From positions 29,689 through 93,688 of IMG/VR virus record IMGVR_UViG_3300023210_000017: a DNA stretch of 64,000 nucleotides; one strand, given 5' to 3'. The number at the start of each line of letters is the position of its first letter. Within the stretch, counting starts at the first letter, position 1. The stretch comes from a virus. A model generated the notes under the pieces. That model was not told the DNA's origin. It saw nothing but the letters and a program-made list of their open reading frames with translations, and searched no databases. This document shows positions 55,749 to 62,738 of this stretch, piece after piece. A program made the position numbers and the translations under genes.

Positions 55749-55790
55749 AAAAAAAAGGAATAGACAATTTTATATGTCTATCCCTTTTAG
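55749..55790 (-). terminator. Intrinsic terminator after the lipoprotein gene
   Basis: On the minus strand GGGATAGAC (complement of 55776-55784) pairs with GTCTATTCC (complement of 55757-55765), giving nine pairs with one G-U and a 10-nt loop. A run of nine T follows. It separates the lipoprotein transcript from the primase operon. Confidence 0.8.
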
Positions 55791-55794
55791 ATTT

Positions 55795-56001
55795 TTACTC
55801 TTTTTCTGCAACTACTTCAGCGTCTGGAGAAACAGCATCAGCTGATTCTTCAATTACAACTTCAATAACAGCTTCTTCAACTACAACTTCTGCAATTTCT
55901 TCTACTGCTGGTGCAGCATCAGATGTAGCTTCATGTGTATCTGAATCATTACAAGAATAAAGTGCACAAAGTGCAAATAAACTAAAAAATAACTTTTTCA
56001 T
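55795..56001 (-). CDS. Small lipoprotein with acidic Glu/Val-rich body
   Basis: 68 residues. A signal peptide MKKLFFSLFALCALYSC ends in lipobox LYSC, so Cys17 would be lipidated. The following NDSDTHEA is acidic, like the lipoprotein export signals that send Bacteroidota lipoproteins to the cell surface. The rest is a low-complexity run of Glu, Val, Ile and Ala (EEIAEVVVEEAVIEVVIEE) without a recognisable fold. It is followed directly by a strong terminator. A role in superinfection exclusion by coating or blocking the host surface is plausible by analogy with other phage lipoproteins; there is no direct evidence. Confidence 0.7.
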   Translation of the reverse strand: MKKLFFSLFALCALYSCNDSDTHEATSDAAPAVEEIAEVVVEEAVIEVVIEESADAVSPDAEVVAEKE

Positions 56002-56078
56002 GTGTTGATTTTTAAATATTAATAAAAAGATTGATAGTTATAGACCATAACCTAAAAAAGATGTCTTAATTTTAAATA

Positions 56079-56747
56079 TTAAAGATCAAAATCATCTCCT
56101 TTAGCCGCTTTAACAGGCTCAAAAGTTCCTGCAGTAGCAGCTTTACCTTTTAACTCACGAACGTGATCTGATTTAGAAAATGTATATAATCTACTATTAT
56201 CATTATCTAATGATTCCAGGGCTACACCATCTTTAGAGTTTCTTGGTAAGAATAAATCAAAGTTAATATACCCTTCTTTATTTTCCCATTCTCTACCTCC
56301 AATACAAGCATTGATATATGTATCTCCAGATAATAGACTATTAGCAGAAACCATGAATTCTTCAATAGTATCTGCTTCAATATTATCAAGATCATCTCTT
56401 TTACCTAAAACTTCAGATAAAAAAATCATACCTTTTAATACTTCTTGATCTCTTGTGATTTCTCTACCACTAGGTAATGTTGCATCTTTATATGCAAATG
56501 GACTTAATCTTACTCTTCCAACTTGGCCTTTATATCTAGGTCCATTTTGATCTGTAGAGTCTACTAAAAATCCATCAAATTCACCAGTTACTGGCTCACT
56601 TTCTACATGTAATACAACATTATATGAATCTTTATCATATGGTGTTTGATCAAAAGTAATTTTATTAATTTTAACTTTTTGATTACCTACAGTAATTACA
56701 GGTCTTGTTTTGCCTGATCCGGCACTCATGTCTTTTGTATTTAGCAT
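56079..56747 (-). CDS. Single-stranded DNA-binding-like replication protein
   Basis: 222 residues, with a beta-rich core (KVKINKITFDQ, YNVVLHVESEP, YKGQVGRVRLSP) compatible with an OB-fold. The acidic C-terminal tail KGDDFDL is typical of SSB proteins that recruit partners through their last residues. It is encoded between the P-loop ATPase and the lipoprotein in the replication block. It probably coats single-stranded DNA at forks and during strand annealing. The family assignment rests on the fold pattern and the tail, not on a recognised signature. Confidence 0.6.
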   Translation of the reverse strand: MLNTKDMSAGSGKTRPVITVGNQKVKINKITFDQTPYDKDSYNVVLHVESEPVTGEFDGFLVDSTDQNGPRYKGQVGRVRLSPFAYKDATLPSGREITRDQEVLKGMIFLSEVLGKRDDLDNIEADTIEEFMVSANSLLSGDTYINACIGGREWENKEGYINFDLFLPRNSKDGVALESLDNDNSRLYTFSKSDHVRELKGKAATAGTFEPVKAAKGDDFDL

Positions 56748-56778
56748 ACTTTCTTTTTTTGATTAATTAATTATTTAT

Positions 56779-57462
56779 TTATTGTTCATATTTGATTATA
56801 CAATCTTTTACATATTGTAAATCATTTTCTATAAAGGATTCTTCAAACATACCCATAGGAGATTTACAAGTGTTGTTCCCGTCAGTTTGTGTTTCAAATC
56901 CATATTGTAATACACCATCATCATCTTTAATAACTTTACCAAATAACACAATGGAGAATAATCCTTCCAAAGTTAAAGCATTATCTATCATTTTACCAAC
57001 AGTTTTTGCTTTTACTCTTCTACGACCATTCATATCAGTTGATTCTTCTGAATGAGTTAGAAAAAATATATATAAATCATCTCTCAAGTCTTTTGGCATT
57101 TTTGCTACCTGGGCTAGGTTAGAAGCTATTGAGGTAAATTTATCATATCCTTTTTCATTTGCTTTATCAAAATACTCAAAAGCGGACATATATTGCCAAT
57201 CATCTACAACTAAATTAGTTATATGAGGCATTTTATCATTAACATGTTGAATAGCTTTTATAATTCCAGCAGCTGATGACGCATTTGTCATATTACCTTT
57301 AGGATTATCTTTGCTAATTAACGTATAATCTTTTCTCCAACCCTTAAATGGTAAAGGTTTGTTTGCTATATTAATCCAAAAAGTTTCTTTTGAATCTAAA
57401 GTTCTACCTGATGTAGATTTACCAGAGCCTGACTCTGCTATTACTAATGTGCTTTGCGCCAT
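56779..57462 (-). CDS. P-loop ATPase, RecA/Sak4-like
   Basis: 227 residues. Walker A is ESGSGKST (10-17) right at the N terminus and Walker B is NLVVDDWQYM (83-92). FFLTHSEES further on resembles sensor regions of RecA-like or AAA_24 phage ATPases. Length, N-terminal P-loop and context suit Sak4-type single-strand annealing or recombination ATPases, which usually sit next to an SSB gene, as here. It is preceded 2 nt upstream by a 175-aa gene and followed by the SSB-like gene. Confidence 0.7.
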   Translation of the reverse strand: MAQSTLVIAESGSGKSTSGRTLDSKETFWINIANKPLPFKGWRKDYTLISKDNPKGNMTNASSAAGIIKAIQHVNDKMPHITNLVVDDWQYMSAFEYFDKANEKGYDKFTSIASNLAQVAKMPKDLRDDLYIFFLTHSEESTDMNGRRRVKAKTVGKMIDNALTLEGLFSIVLFGKVIKDDDGVLQYGFETQTDGNNTCKSPMGMFEESFIENDLQYVKDCIIKYEQ

Positions 57463-57464
57463 AT

Positions 57465-57992
57465 TTATTTATTTATTGATTTTGCTATTGATTCTAATGC
57501 TATTGCTATTCTTTTTAACCATTCTTGGTTACCTTCAATAATATCATCCGGATTTGGCAAATCATCTATTTTTAAAATAGAGGCTACCTTACCTCTTGAT
57601 GTAACATCATTTATTATCCTTAATTCATTTACTGGAATAAGATGTCTTTCAAATCCTGAGTTACTAGTTACAAGCTCATATTCTTCTTTCCAATGAGGAT
57701 TATACTTATATAGGTATAAAGTTCTTTTTGGATCTTCAGAGTCATATGCTATGCTTACAAATTCTGTATATATTTCACCGCCTTTTTCTAGTTCACTAGG
57801 AAAAAAGGATATATGCAAATCATCTTTGCCCGATGGTCTATATGCCATTTTTGGTATATATAAAGCATCAGTTTCATCAATAGTTTGAAAATACTCTTCA
57901 TGCTCTTTTCTTAATTTTGCAACTTTTTCTTTTCTTTCAGTTGGTGTCATATTTGCATTTGTTATATTTTTTTTATTTTTAGTACTTATCAT
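57465..57992 (-). CDS. Hypothetical protein (175 aa) between helicase and ATPase
   Basis: 175 residues; the start overlaps the helicase stop by 4 nt. Residues 15-40 (MTPTERKEKVAKLRKEHEEYF) are a charged helix; Met15 is an alternative start. The middle (LHISFFPSELEKGGEIYTEFV, LYLYKYNPHWKEEYELV) is probably beta-structured and the C terminus is helical. No conserved motif is recognised. The position suggests a replication or recombination accessory protein. Confidence 0.6.
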   Translation of the reverse strand: MISTKNKKNITNANMTPTERKEKVAKLRKEHEEYFQTIDETDALYIPKMAYRPSGKDDLHISFFPSELEKGGEIYTEFVSIAYDSEDPKRTLYLYKYNPHWKEEYELVTSNSGFERHLIPVNELRIINDVTSRGKVASILKIDDLPNPDDIIEGNQEWLKRIAIALESIAKSINK

Positions 57993-58942
57993 CTTCTATC
58001 TTGTTGGTCTGGTGTTTTCATTTCAGCTATTTGCATTTTTTCAAATTCACCTCTAAAAAAACTCATTCTTGCATCTCCATTTCTTGCTTTAAGAAAGTGT
58101 AATACAAGAGTTCTATCATCTTTTATTATATATCTATCAGGCCCATAAAATCTAATTTTTTGTTTTGCAGGTCTGTTTATACCAATTAATGTATCAGCAT
58201 GTTGTAACATTGCATCTGAACCAAATATATCTGATTCAAGAACGTAGTTACCATATTTACCATCTACAGCTCTATCAGGATTATCAATATTCCTATTAAG
58301 CTGAGATAATGCAATAAATAAACAAGGGTAATCTCTTTTAGCTTGAGTAAAAAACTCACCTAACTCAAATAGCATGTCTAATCTATTATTTTGATATGGA
58401 GCTCTCTTTACAAGTATTGTATGATCTAACGTTACCATAGTCTTTTTACCTTTATGAAAGTTCATATACATATCTAATTGATCTCTCATTTGATTAACTG
58501 TCATAGGAGTACTAATTATATCAACCGGATGCTTCACTCTTTCTTTTGCATATTGATGGCAATTGTTGATAGTATCGCTTGATACTACACTACCTGCACT
58601 ACAAAGTTCTTTATAAGTTTTTCCTGTTAAAGAACTAAATTCTCTAATTGCTGAAGTTCTTCCAACCATTTCAAATTGAAATTCTAAAACTCTAAAATCA
58701 TCATTGGGATTTAAATCAAATGATTCTCTTATAATCTGATCTTTAATTAAAGTTTTACCTGAGCCAGGTCTTCCGCCAATTACAGTAAGAGTATTCCACT
58801 CTAATCCATCTGTAGTAGCATCATTAAACTTTGGCCAAGGTGTATATATAGACTTTTCTTCTCCAGTCTGTCTTTTCATCATATATTGCAATGCTTCATT
58901 AAAAGCACTGTATTGACCATTCCAGGCTTGTTTATCACTCAT
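57989..58942 (-). CDS. DnaB-like replicative helicase (SF4)
   Basis: 317 residues, corresponding to the RecA-like C-terminal motor of DnaB without the N-terminal primase-interaction domain. Walker A is GGRPGSGKT (56-64), LEFQFEM (86-92) resembles the H1a region, TLDH (171-174) is Walker B, and SQLNR (213-217) is the H3 motif typical of DnaB. It would unwind DNA ahead of the family B polymerase. The gene directly upstream may encode its loader, and both overlap by 4 nt. The short length suggests that hexamer assembly depends on another phage protein. Confidence 0.85.
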   Translation of the reverse strand: MSDKQAWNGQYSAFNEALQYMMKRQTGEEKSIYTPWPKFNDATTDGLEWNTLTVIGGRPGSGKTLIKDQIIRESFDLNPNDDFRVLEFQFEMVGRTSAIREFSSLTGKTYKELCSAGSVVSSDTINNCHQYAKERVKHPVDIISTPMTVNQMRDQLDMYMNFHKGKKTMVTLDHTILVKRAPYQNNRLDMLFELGEFFTQAKRDYPCLFIALSQLNRNIDNPDRAVDGKYGNYVLESDIFGSDAMLQHADTLIGINRPAKQKIRFYGPDRYIIKDDRTLVLHFLKARNGDARMSFFRGEFEKMQIAEMKTPDQQDRR

Positions 58943-59520
58943 ACTATTTTTTCTTTAAAATAATCTTCTTCTGTAGTAACTCCATCTTTAATCATATCAC
59001 AGTAATCTGCAAGTTTTGATGTCTTTACTTTATGCTTATCTTGTTTAGAAATGAAATATTGACTATTCTGCATATACATATACTCTTTATCTCTATATTC
59101 ATTTACATACATTTTAGCTGCTTTTATAACATCTTCCCAGGTATAATCATATTCTGCAAAAAACCATCTAAAATTTTCAGTTAGTATTTTTACATTGTTT
59201 CTAGCTGGGACCCCAGATGGTAATTTAATTGCAGGAAATATTTCCCTGTATTGACTAATATTTAATTTACCACTTTTACCCAATAATTGAGCATTGGTCT
59301 TTTTCTTATTTATAAGGAAGTAATTATCAAGTGTAACAATAATTTTTTTACCTTCTGGAGTTATAGATTTATCTTCATGTATATATCCTTCTTCAAATAA
59401 AGCTGATAAATCAGCAGCTCCACAATTTAAAGGCGTGATATCTTCATTAAATGCAAATAATATTAAGCATTGATCTGGTGTTATTTTATATTTCTGTATT
59501 TTTTGGAATAGTTCCCACAT
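58939..59520 (-). CDS. Replication protein, possible helicase loader
   Basis: 193 residues. The N-terminal 70 residues (KYKITPDQCLILFAF...LFEEGYIHEDKSITPEGKK) look like a winged-helix domain. Residues about 90-190 are helical with several aromatic residues (YREIFPAIKLPSG, TENFRWFFAEYDYTWEDV). Genes of this size directly upstream of a DnaB-like helicase often encode loaders or origin-binding partners. There is no P-loop, so it would not be an ATP-dependent DnaC-type loader. The start lies inside the preceding gene (35-nt overlap). Confidence 0.5.
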   Translation of the reverse strand: MWELFQKIQKYKITPDQCLILFAFNEDITPLNCGAADLSALFEEGYIHEDKSITPEGKKIIVTLDNYFLINKKKTNAQLLGKSGKLNISQYREIFPAIKLPSGVPARNNVKILTENFRWFFAEYDYTWEDVIKAAKMYVNEYRDKEYMYMQNSQYFISKQDKHKVKTSKLADYCDMIKDGVTTEEDYFKEKIV

Positions 59521-59974
59521 AATCTTTTAATTTATTAAGTAATAAGTTATATCCAGTCATAAAAGTTTCATCATTACTCCAAATATAAGCTTCTGATCTA
59601 TTAATTGAATTTATAGCAGTAGCATGATTTTTGTGTAAAAATTCACCAATAAGCGTGGGCCCAAAGTTTAATTCTTTATTAGCTATATGAGAAAATGCAT
59701 GCATATAAGTTATCCATGTTCTCTTTCTAGTTTTTTTTTGTAAAAAAGTATATTCTAGATATTCAGGATCATTTTCTGCTACAACTTCAATTAATAAAGC
59801 CCATAATTCTTTTAATGATATAATTCTATTTTGATTTGGATTAACCGGTACAGAAACTACATATAATTTAACATTGTGTATATTGAACATTTTACTTCTA
59901 AAATTAGAAATTTCTAATTCAACTTGTTCTTGAGAAGTTAATTTTATTTTTTGACTTTCTTTTAGTTTAATCAT
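59486..59974 (-). CDS. DnaA domain IV-like DNA-binding protein
   Basis: 162 residues. Residues about 83-128 resemble the DnaA C-terminal double-stranded DNA-binding domain: RKRTWITYMHAF, then GPTLIGEFLHKNHATAINSI, which matches the IGxxFxxxDHxTVxxA helix-turn-helix signature (here KNHATAI). The AAA+ module of DnaA is absent. It probably binds repeated sites such as a phage origin or regulates replication genes. It is the first gene of a replication operon, 39 nt downstream of the UDG gene, and is preceded by the candidate promoter TTTGTATATT. Confidence 0.7.
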   Translation of the reverse strand: MIKLKESQKIKLTSQEQVELEISNFRSKMFNIHNVKLYVVSVPVNPNQNRIISLKELWALLIEVVAENDPEYLEYTFLQKKTRKRTWITYMHAFSHIANKELNFGPTLIGEFLHKNHATAINSINRSEAYIWSNDETFMTGYNLLLNKLKDYVGTIPKNTEI

Positions 59975-59991
59975 ATTGATTTAAGTTTGTA

Positions 59992-60001
59992 AATATACAA
60001 A
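59992..60001 (-). promoter_or_regulatory. Candidate promoter TTTGTATATT for the replication operon
   Basis: On the minus strand TTTGTATATT starts 27 nt before the DnaA-like ATG (59974). It is part of the near palindrome TTTGTAAATATACAAA. The spacing agrees with the copies at 1847 and 36208 (29 and 30 nt). Confidence 0.35.
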
Positions 60002-60013
60002 TTATAACATTCT

Positions 60014-60712
60014 TTACCAAAGAATAGGACTTCTGTTTTGCTCTTGTAATATCACATTTATTTTATAAAATATATTATCACAATCCCATTTTCCACCATT
60101 ATATGCAGCAGATGCAGGATGTGGTATTTTAAATATTTTTTGATTATGGAGTCTTAAATGCCATTCTTCAGCTTTAACACCAAACAATACTACAGGTATT
60201 CCATCAAGATCATCATTTATCTCACTTAATATTAATTTAATTATAGGCTTCCATAAATCATGATGACTTCCTATTTTACCTATTTGAACAGTAAGCGCAG
60301 TATTAAGCAATAAAACTCCTTGATTAGACCATCTTTTAAGATCTGGATTAAGACTATCCCATTGACTTCCATTTAATTCTTTAAATATATAGCGTAATGG
60401 AGGTTGTATTGTTTTTGTCTTAGAACAACTAAAGGCAATGCCATCAGCTACTCCTAATTCTGGATAAGGATCTTGACTTATAAATATTGTTTTTAATTTA
60501 TTATAAGGACATTCTTCAAATGCTTTAAATATATCTTTTATTTTAGGTGTAAATCTTTTGTTATTTTTTACTTCTGTTTTAAGAAAATATATAACTTCAT
60601 CAAATCTATCACTATTTATAATTGGTTCTAATAAAAACATCCAACCTGATGTTTTTAACCCATCACACAACATTTTTTTTATATTTGGTATGTTTATCTC
60701 ATTTTTATTCAT
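60014..60712 (-). CDS. ung: Uracil-DNA glycosylase with atypical water-activating loop
   Basis: 232 residues. The family 1 UDG layout is visible: SQDPYP (79-84) in place of GQDPYH with the catalytic Asp81 kept and the last His replaced by Pro; GIAFS (91-95); GVLLLN (132-137); and HPAS (198-201) in place of HPSP. It would remove uracil from DNA, which matters for a phage with AT-rich DNA and its own nucleotide metabolism. UDG is a frequent gene in crAss-like phages. It is encoded divergently from a plus-strand gene with only 25 nt between the starts. Confidence 0.85.
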   Translation of the reverse strand: MNKNEINIPNIKKMLCDGLKTSGWMFLLEPIINSDRFDEVIYFLKTEVKNNKRFTPKIKDIFKAFEECPYNKLKTIFISQDPYPELGVADGIAFSCSKTKTIQPPLRYIFKELNGSQWDSLNPDLKRWSNQGVLLLNTALTVQIGKIGSHHDLWKPIIKLILSEINDDLDGIPVVLFGVKAEEWHLRLHNQKIFKIPHPASAAYNGGKWDCDNIFYKINVILQEQNRSPILW

Positions 60713-60719
60713 AAATTTG
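60712..60719 (+). promoter_or_regulatory. Possible Bacteroidota-type -7 element TAAATTTG
   Basis: TAAATTTG fits the TAnnTTTG -7 consensus of Bacteroidota promoters and lies 19 nt before the ATG at 60738. An upstream TTTG exists but 24 nt away, longer than the usual 19-21 spacing, so the call is weak. Confidence 0.25.
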
Positions 60720-60737
60720 ACTATTAAAATAATTATT

Positions 60738-61175
60738 ATGGCTGATAAAGAAAAAAAAGAAAGAGTTGCATTACACGATACTATAGACTATACTAAAATG
60801 CTTACTGAATTAAGTATTGGATCTTCTTATATTTTTGCATTGGAGCAATTAATGATGTATCATATTATGAGATTGGATAATCCCGGAGAATCTCCACTTA
60901 TATTTGCTAAATTTGAAAAATACGTATTAGGTGAAGCGGATTTAGAAGCAGATCCTTGGTCTGAAATTGAAATGCATTTATTTACAATATTTTCATTACA
61001 ACAAATGCTTAAAGCAAGAGCTTATCAAATGGGATTTAATACCAAAAATGAAGCTACACTTGATCAAGATTTAGTTGATGAATTAATGACTGCTACATTT
61101 AAGCAAGATGCTGATAAAATAAATGAAATAAATGAAAGAATAGAAGAATCCATCAAAGAACAACAATCATCTTAA
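60738..61175 (+). CDS. Hypothetical helical protein (145 aa), only plus-strand gene of the replication region
   Basis: ATG60738 is chosen because the frame upstream overlaps the 5' end of the UDG gene on the other strand. 145 residues, predicted almost all helical, acidic, with Met/Leu-rich segments (GSSYIFALEQLMMYHIMRL, EMHLFTIFSLQQMLKARAY) and a charged tail. No known family. It is inserted between two minus-strand genes and converges on the next gene with a 9-nt overlap of the 3' ends. Independent expression is therefore likely, perhaps early or late relative to the replication genes. Confidence 0.65.
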   Translation: MADKEKKERVALHDTIDYTKMLTELSIGSSYIFALEQLMMYHIMRLDNPGESPLIFAKFEKYVLGEADLEADPWSEIEMHLFTIFSLQQMLKARAYQMGFNTKNEATLDQDLVDELMTATFKQDADKINEINERIEESIKEQQSS

Positions 61176-61550
61176 TTGGACTCCACTAAAATCACCTATT
61201 TCAATACAAGCTTGTATAGCTAGATTTAAATCATCTTTATCACAATCTGCAAAAGATTTGCAATATTCTGTATTATTTCTTGTAAAGCATAATCCCGCTG
61301 TTCTTTTTACTTGTAATTTAATTTCTTCAAATGTATATCCAATATCATTTGCTAATTGTCTAATCATAGCATGAATTCTTGCTAATTGTGGATTACTACC
61401 TTTATCTGTAGTAACTCCTATAAACATTTCTAATTTTGCATCATTTGGTAAATTTTTAAGAAATGTATTTAATTTAGTTTCTTGAGCTTTCATTGGAAAA
61501 CTAAGCTTTCCATCTTTGACGGAGAGCTTTATAAAAATGTTATCCTTCAT
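61167..61550 (-). CDS. Small protein with NinB-like features (127 aa)
   Basis: 127 residues. The central LARIHAMIRQLANDIGYTFEEIK followed by a basic stretch (LQVKRTAGLC) and a C-terminal acidic helix resembles phage NinB/YbcN-type recombination proteins, which bind single-stranded DNA. The match is a general impression rather than a defined signature. Its 3' end overlaps the plus-strand gene by 9 nt and its start overlaps the next upstream gene by 11 nt. Confidence 0.45.
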   Translation of the reverse strand: MKDNIFIKLSVKDGKLSFPMKAQETKLNTFLKNLPNDAKLEMFIGVTTDKGSNPQLARIHAMIRQLANDIGYTFEEIKLQVKRTAGLCFTRNNTEYCKSFADCDKDDLNLAIQACIEIGDFSGVQLR

Positions 61551-62130
61551 ATAAATCTATTATTGCTCCACTTGTTAAGGTGTATAAAACACATTTTAAT
61601 TCAGCTTTATCAAGAATATTATTTACCCATGTATTACAAGTATTTAATGCATTATAAGATCCTTTAGCTTTATAAAATTTAGTATTGTTATATTTTAATA
61701 TAGGGTTAGAATTAAATTCTTTATCATTAAAAAATGAATTATTGATTTCTTCTTTTACAATTAAATATTGTTTTTTAGAGCAATTAACTTTTACCCAATT
61801 TGTATTTATTCTATAAGAATCTATTACACGCATTAAACTTTCCGGTTCTGTAAATAAAGCTTTGAATGCAATTCCGCATGTTAAATCATCCCAAGTCTCA
61901 ACCTCTGTAAAAAAGATTTTTGATCCCCAACCATATGCTTTATAACGTCCTTCTTCATATAGTATAATGTCAATATGTCTTCCGTTATCTGATAAATAAA
62001 ATTCTGCTTCTGTTGAAGAACTATGAGAATTTATTGAAATATAATGTGGGATAATTATTATTAAAGAAATAATAGTAATTAATCCAACTGTAATGTATAA
62101 TATTTTTAATAATTTCTTTAAATATTTCAT
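61540..62130 (-). CDS. DUF2459-like membrane-anchored protein
   Basis: 196 residues. An N-terminal membrane anchor (about 6-31, LLKILYITVGLITIISLIIIIP) is followed by a domain with HIDIILYEEGRYKAYGWGSK, a conserved H-(x)-GWG arrangement, and YNALNTCNTWVNNIL near the C terminus with a Cys. This His...Cys combination (TCNTW) is characteristic of DUF2459/TIGR02117 proteins, usually chromosomal, of unknown function and related in layout to permuted papain-like hydrolases. It could act at the cell envelope, for example in lysis or superinfection exclusion. Its ATG overlaps the upstream microORF stop. Confidence 0.6.
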   Translation of the reverse strand: MKYLKKLLKILYITVGLITIISLIIIIPHYISINSHSSSTEAEFYLSDNGRHIDIILYEEGRYKAYGWGSKIFFTEVETWDDLTCGIAFKALFTEPESLMRVIDSYRINTNWVKVNCSKKQYLIVKEEINNSFFNDKEFNSNPILKYNNTKFYKAKGSYNALNTCNTWVNNILDKAELKCVLYTLTSGAIIDLYEG

Positions 62131-62231
62131 TTTTTAATTAATACTTTTATTTTAAACTTTTTTAAAAATTTTTTTCTTTTTATTCTCATATATCTATTTA
62201 TGAGCTCATCTATGTTGTCATTCTTTTTCAC
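62127..62231 (-). CDS. Basic microprotein (34 aa, GTG start)
   Basis: From GTG at 62231, 5 nt after the upstream stop, a 34-codon frame encodes MKKNDNIDELINRYMRI followed by a very Lys-rich tail. Its TGA overlaps the next ATG (ATGA). The overlaps at both ends support coding; the GTG start and short length keep confidence moderate. It fills the 106-nt gap. Confidence 0.45.
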   Translation of the reverse strand: MKKNDNIDELINRYMRIKRKKFLKKFKIKVLIKK

Positions 62232-62236
62232 ACTAA

Positions 62237-62494
62237 TCAGGTTAGATAATCAATATAAGGATTTTCTCCTGATTTTTTTAATTTTTTTAACTCTTCCTTC
62301 CACTTTTCTATTTCTTTATCTTTATTTATAATCATATCTGCCAACATCTTGTTCTGAGCTATTATATCATCTGCTATGGCACATGTATTTTTAAGATTTT
62401 CTAATACTTCCATTTGTCTAGCAGTTGCTCCGTGAAATATCACATGTCCAAACTCTGGATGATCTACTTTTATTTCTTTTCTTTTATCTTTCAT
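62237..62494 (-). CDS. Small coiled-coil protein (85 aa)
   Basis: 85 residues. The N-terminal 30 residues may form a small beta unit (VDHPEFGHVIFHGATARQ). Residues 30-75 are a continuous charged helix with heptads (LENLKNTCAIADDIIAQNKML...KEIEKWKEELKKL). Function unknown. Its ATG lies inside the end of the upstream gene (11-nt overlap) and is preceded by the 13-nt leader motif 4 nt upstream. Confidence 0.6.
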   Translation of the reverse strand: MKDKRKEIKVDHPEFGHVIFHGATARQMEVLENLKNTCAIADDIIAQNKMLADMIINKDKEIEKWKEELKKLKKSGENPYIDYLT

Positions 62495-62738
62495 CTTCTT
62501 TGTTTTGGTTTAATAAATTAATTAGCTCAGTCAGTGACTTAACATCCCTGAACTTTATTCTTGGGTTACAGTCAAAGGATAATTCTATAGACCACTCATC
62601 ATTCTTAATTTCATCATCAGCATCTGTGATGCCATACAAGCCTTCTACTATATTCAATGTATAATAATAGTATGGGCTTTCTTCATCTTCTTCTATATGC
62701 TTTTCAAAGCCTAGTGATATTAATTCTTGTTCAGTCAT
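62484..62738 (-). CDS. Small hypothetical protein (84 aa)
   Basis: 84 residues, acidic. The sequence begins MTEQELISLGFEKH and has a YYYYTLNI strand followed by WSIELSF and a C-terminal helix, suggesting a small alpha/beta domain of a kind common in Bacteroidota phages and mobile elements (recognised only by look). Its first six codons are identical at nucleotide level to those of the upstream thioesterase gene. The last residues NQNKEDER are dictated by the leader motif of the next gene. Confidence 0.6.
   Translation of the reverse strand: MTEQELISLGFEKHIEEDEESPYYYYTLNIVEGLYGITDADDEIKNDEWSIELSFDCNPRIKFRDVKSLTELINLLNQNKEDER
62499..62511 (-). promoter_or_regulatory. 13-nt translation leader AAACCAAAACAAA (copy 1)
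   Basis: Exact copy on the minus strand, 4 nt before the ATG at 62494, inside the coding end of the 84-aa gene. Confidence 0.6.

Noticed and set aside
60558-60737. Upstream extension of the 145-aa plus-strand gene
   Set aside because: The extension is antisense to the UDG N-terminal coding region and its translation is unlike the helical main protein; ATG60738 is adopted.
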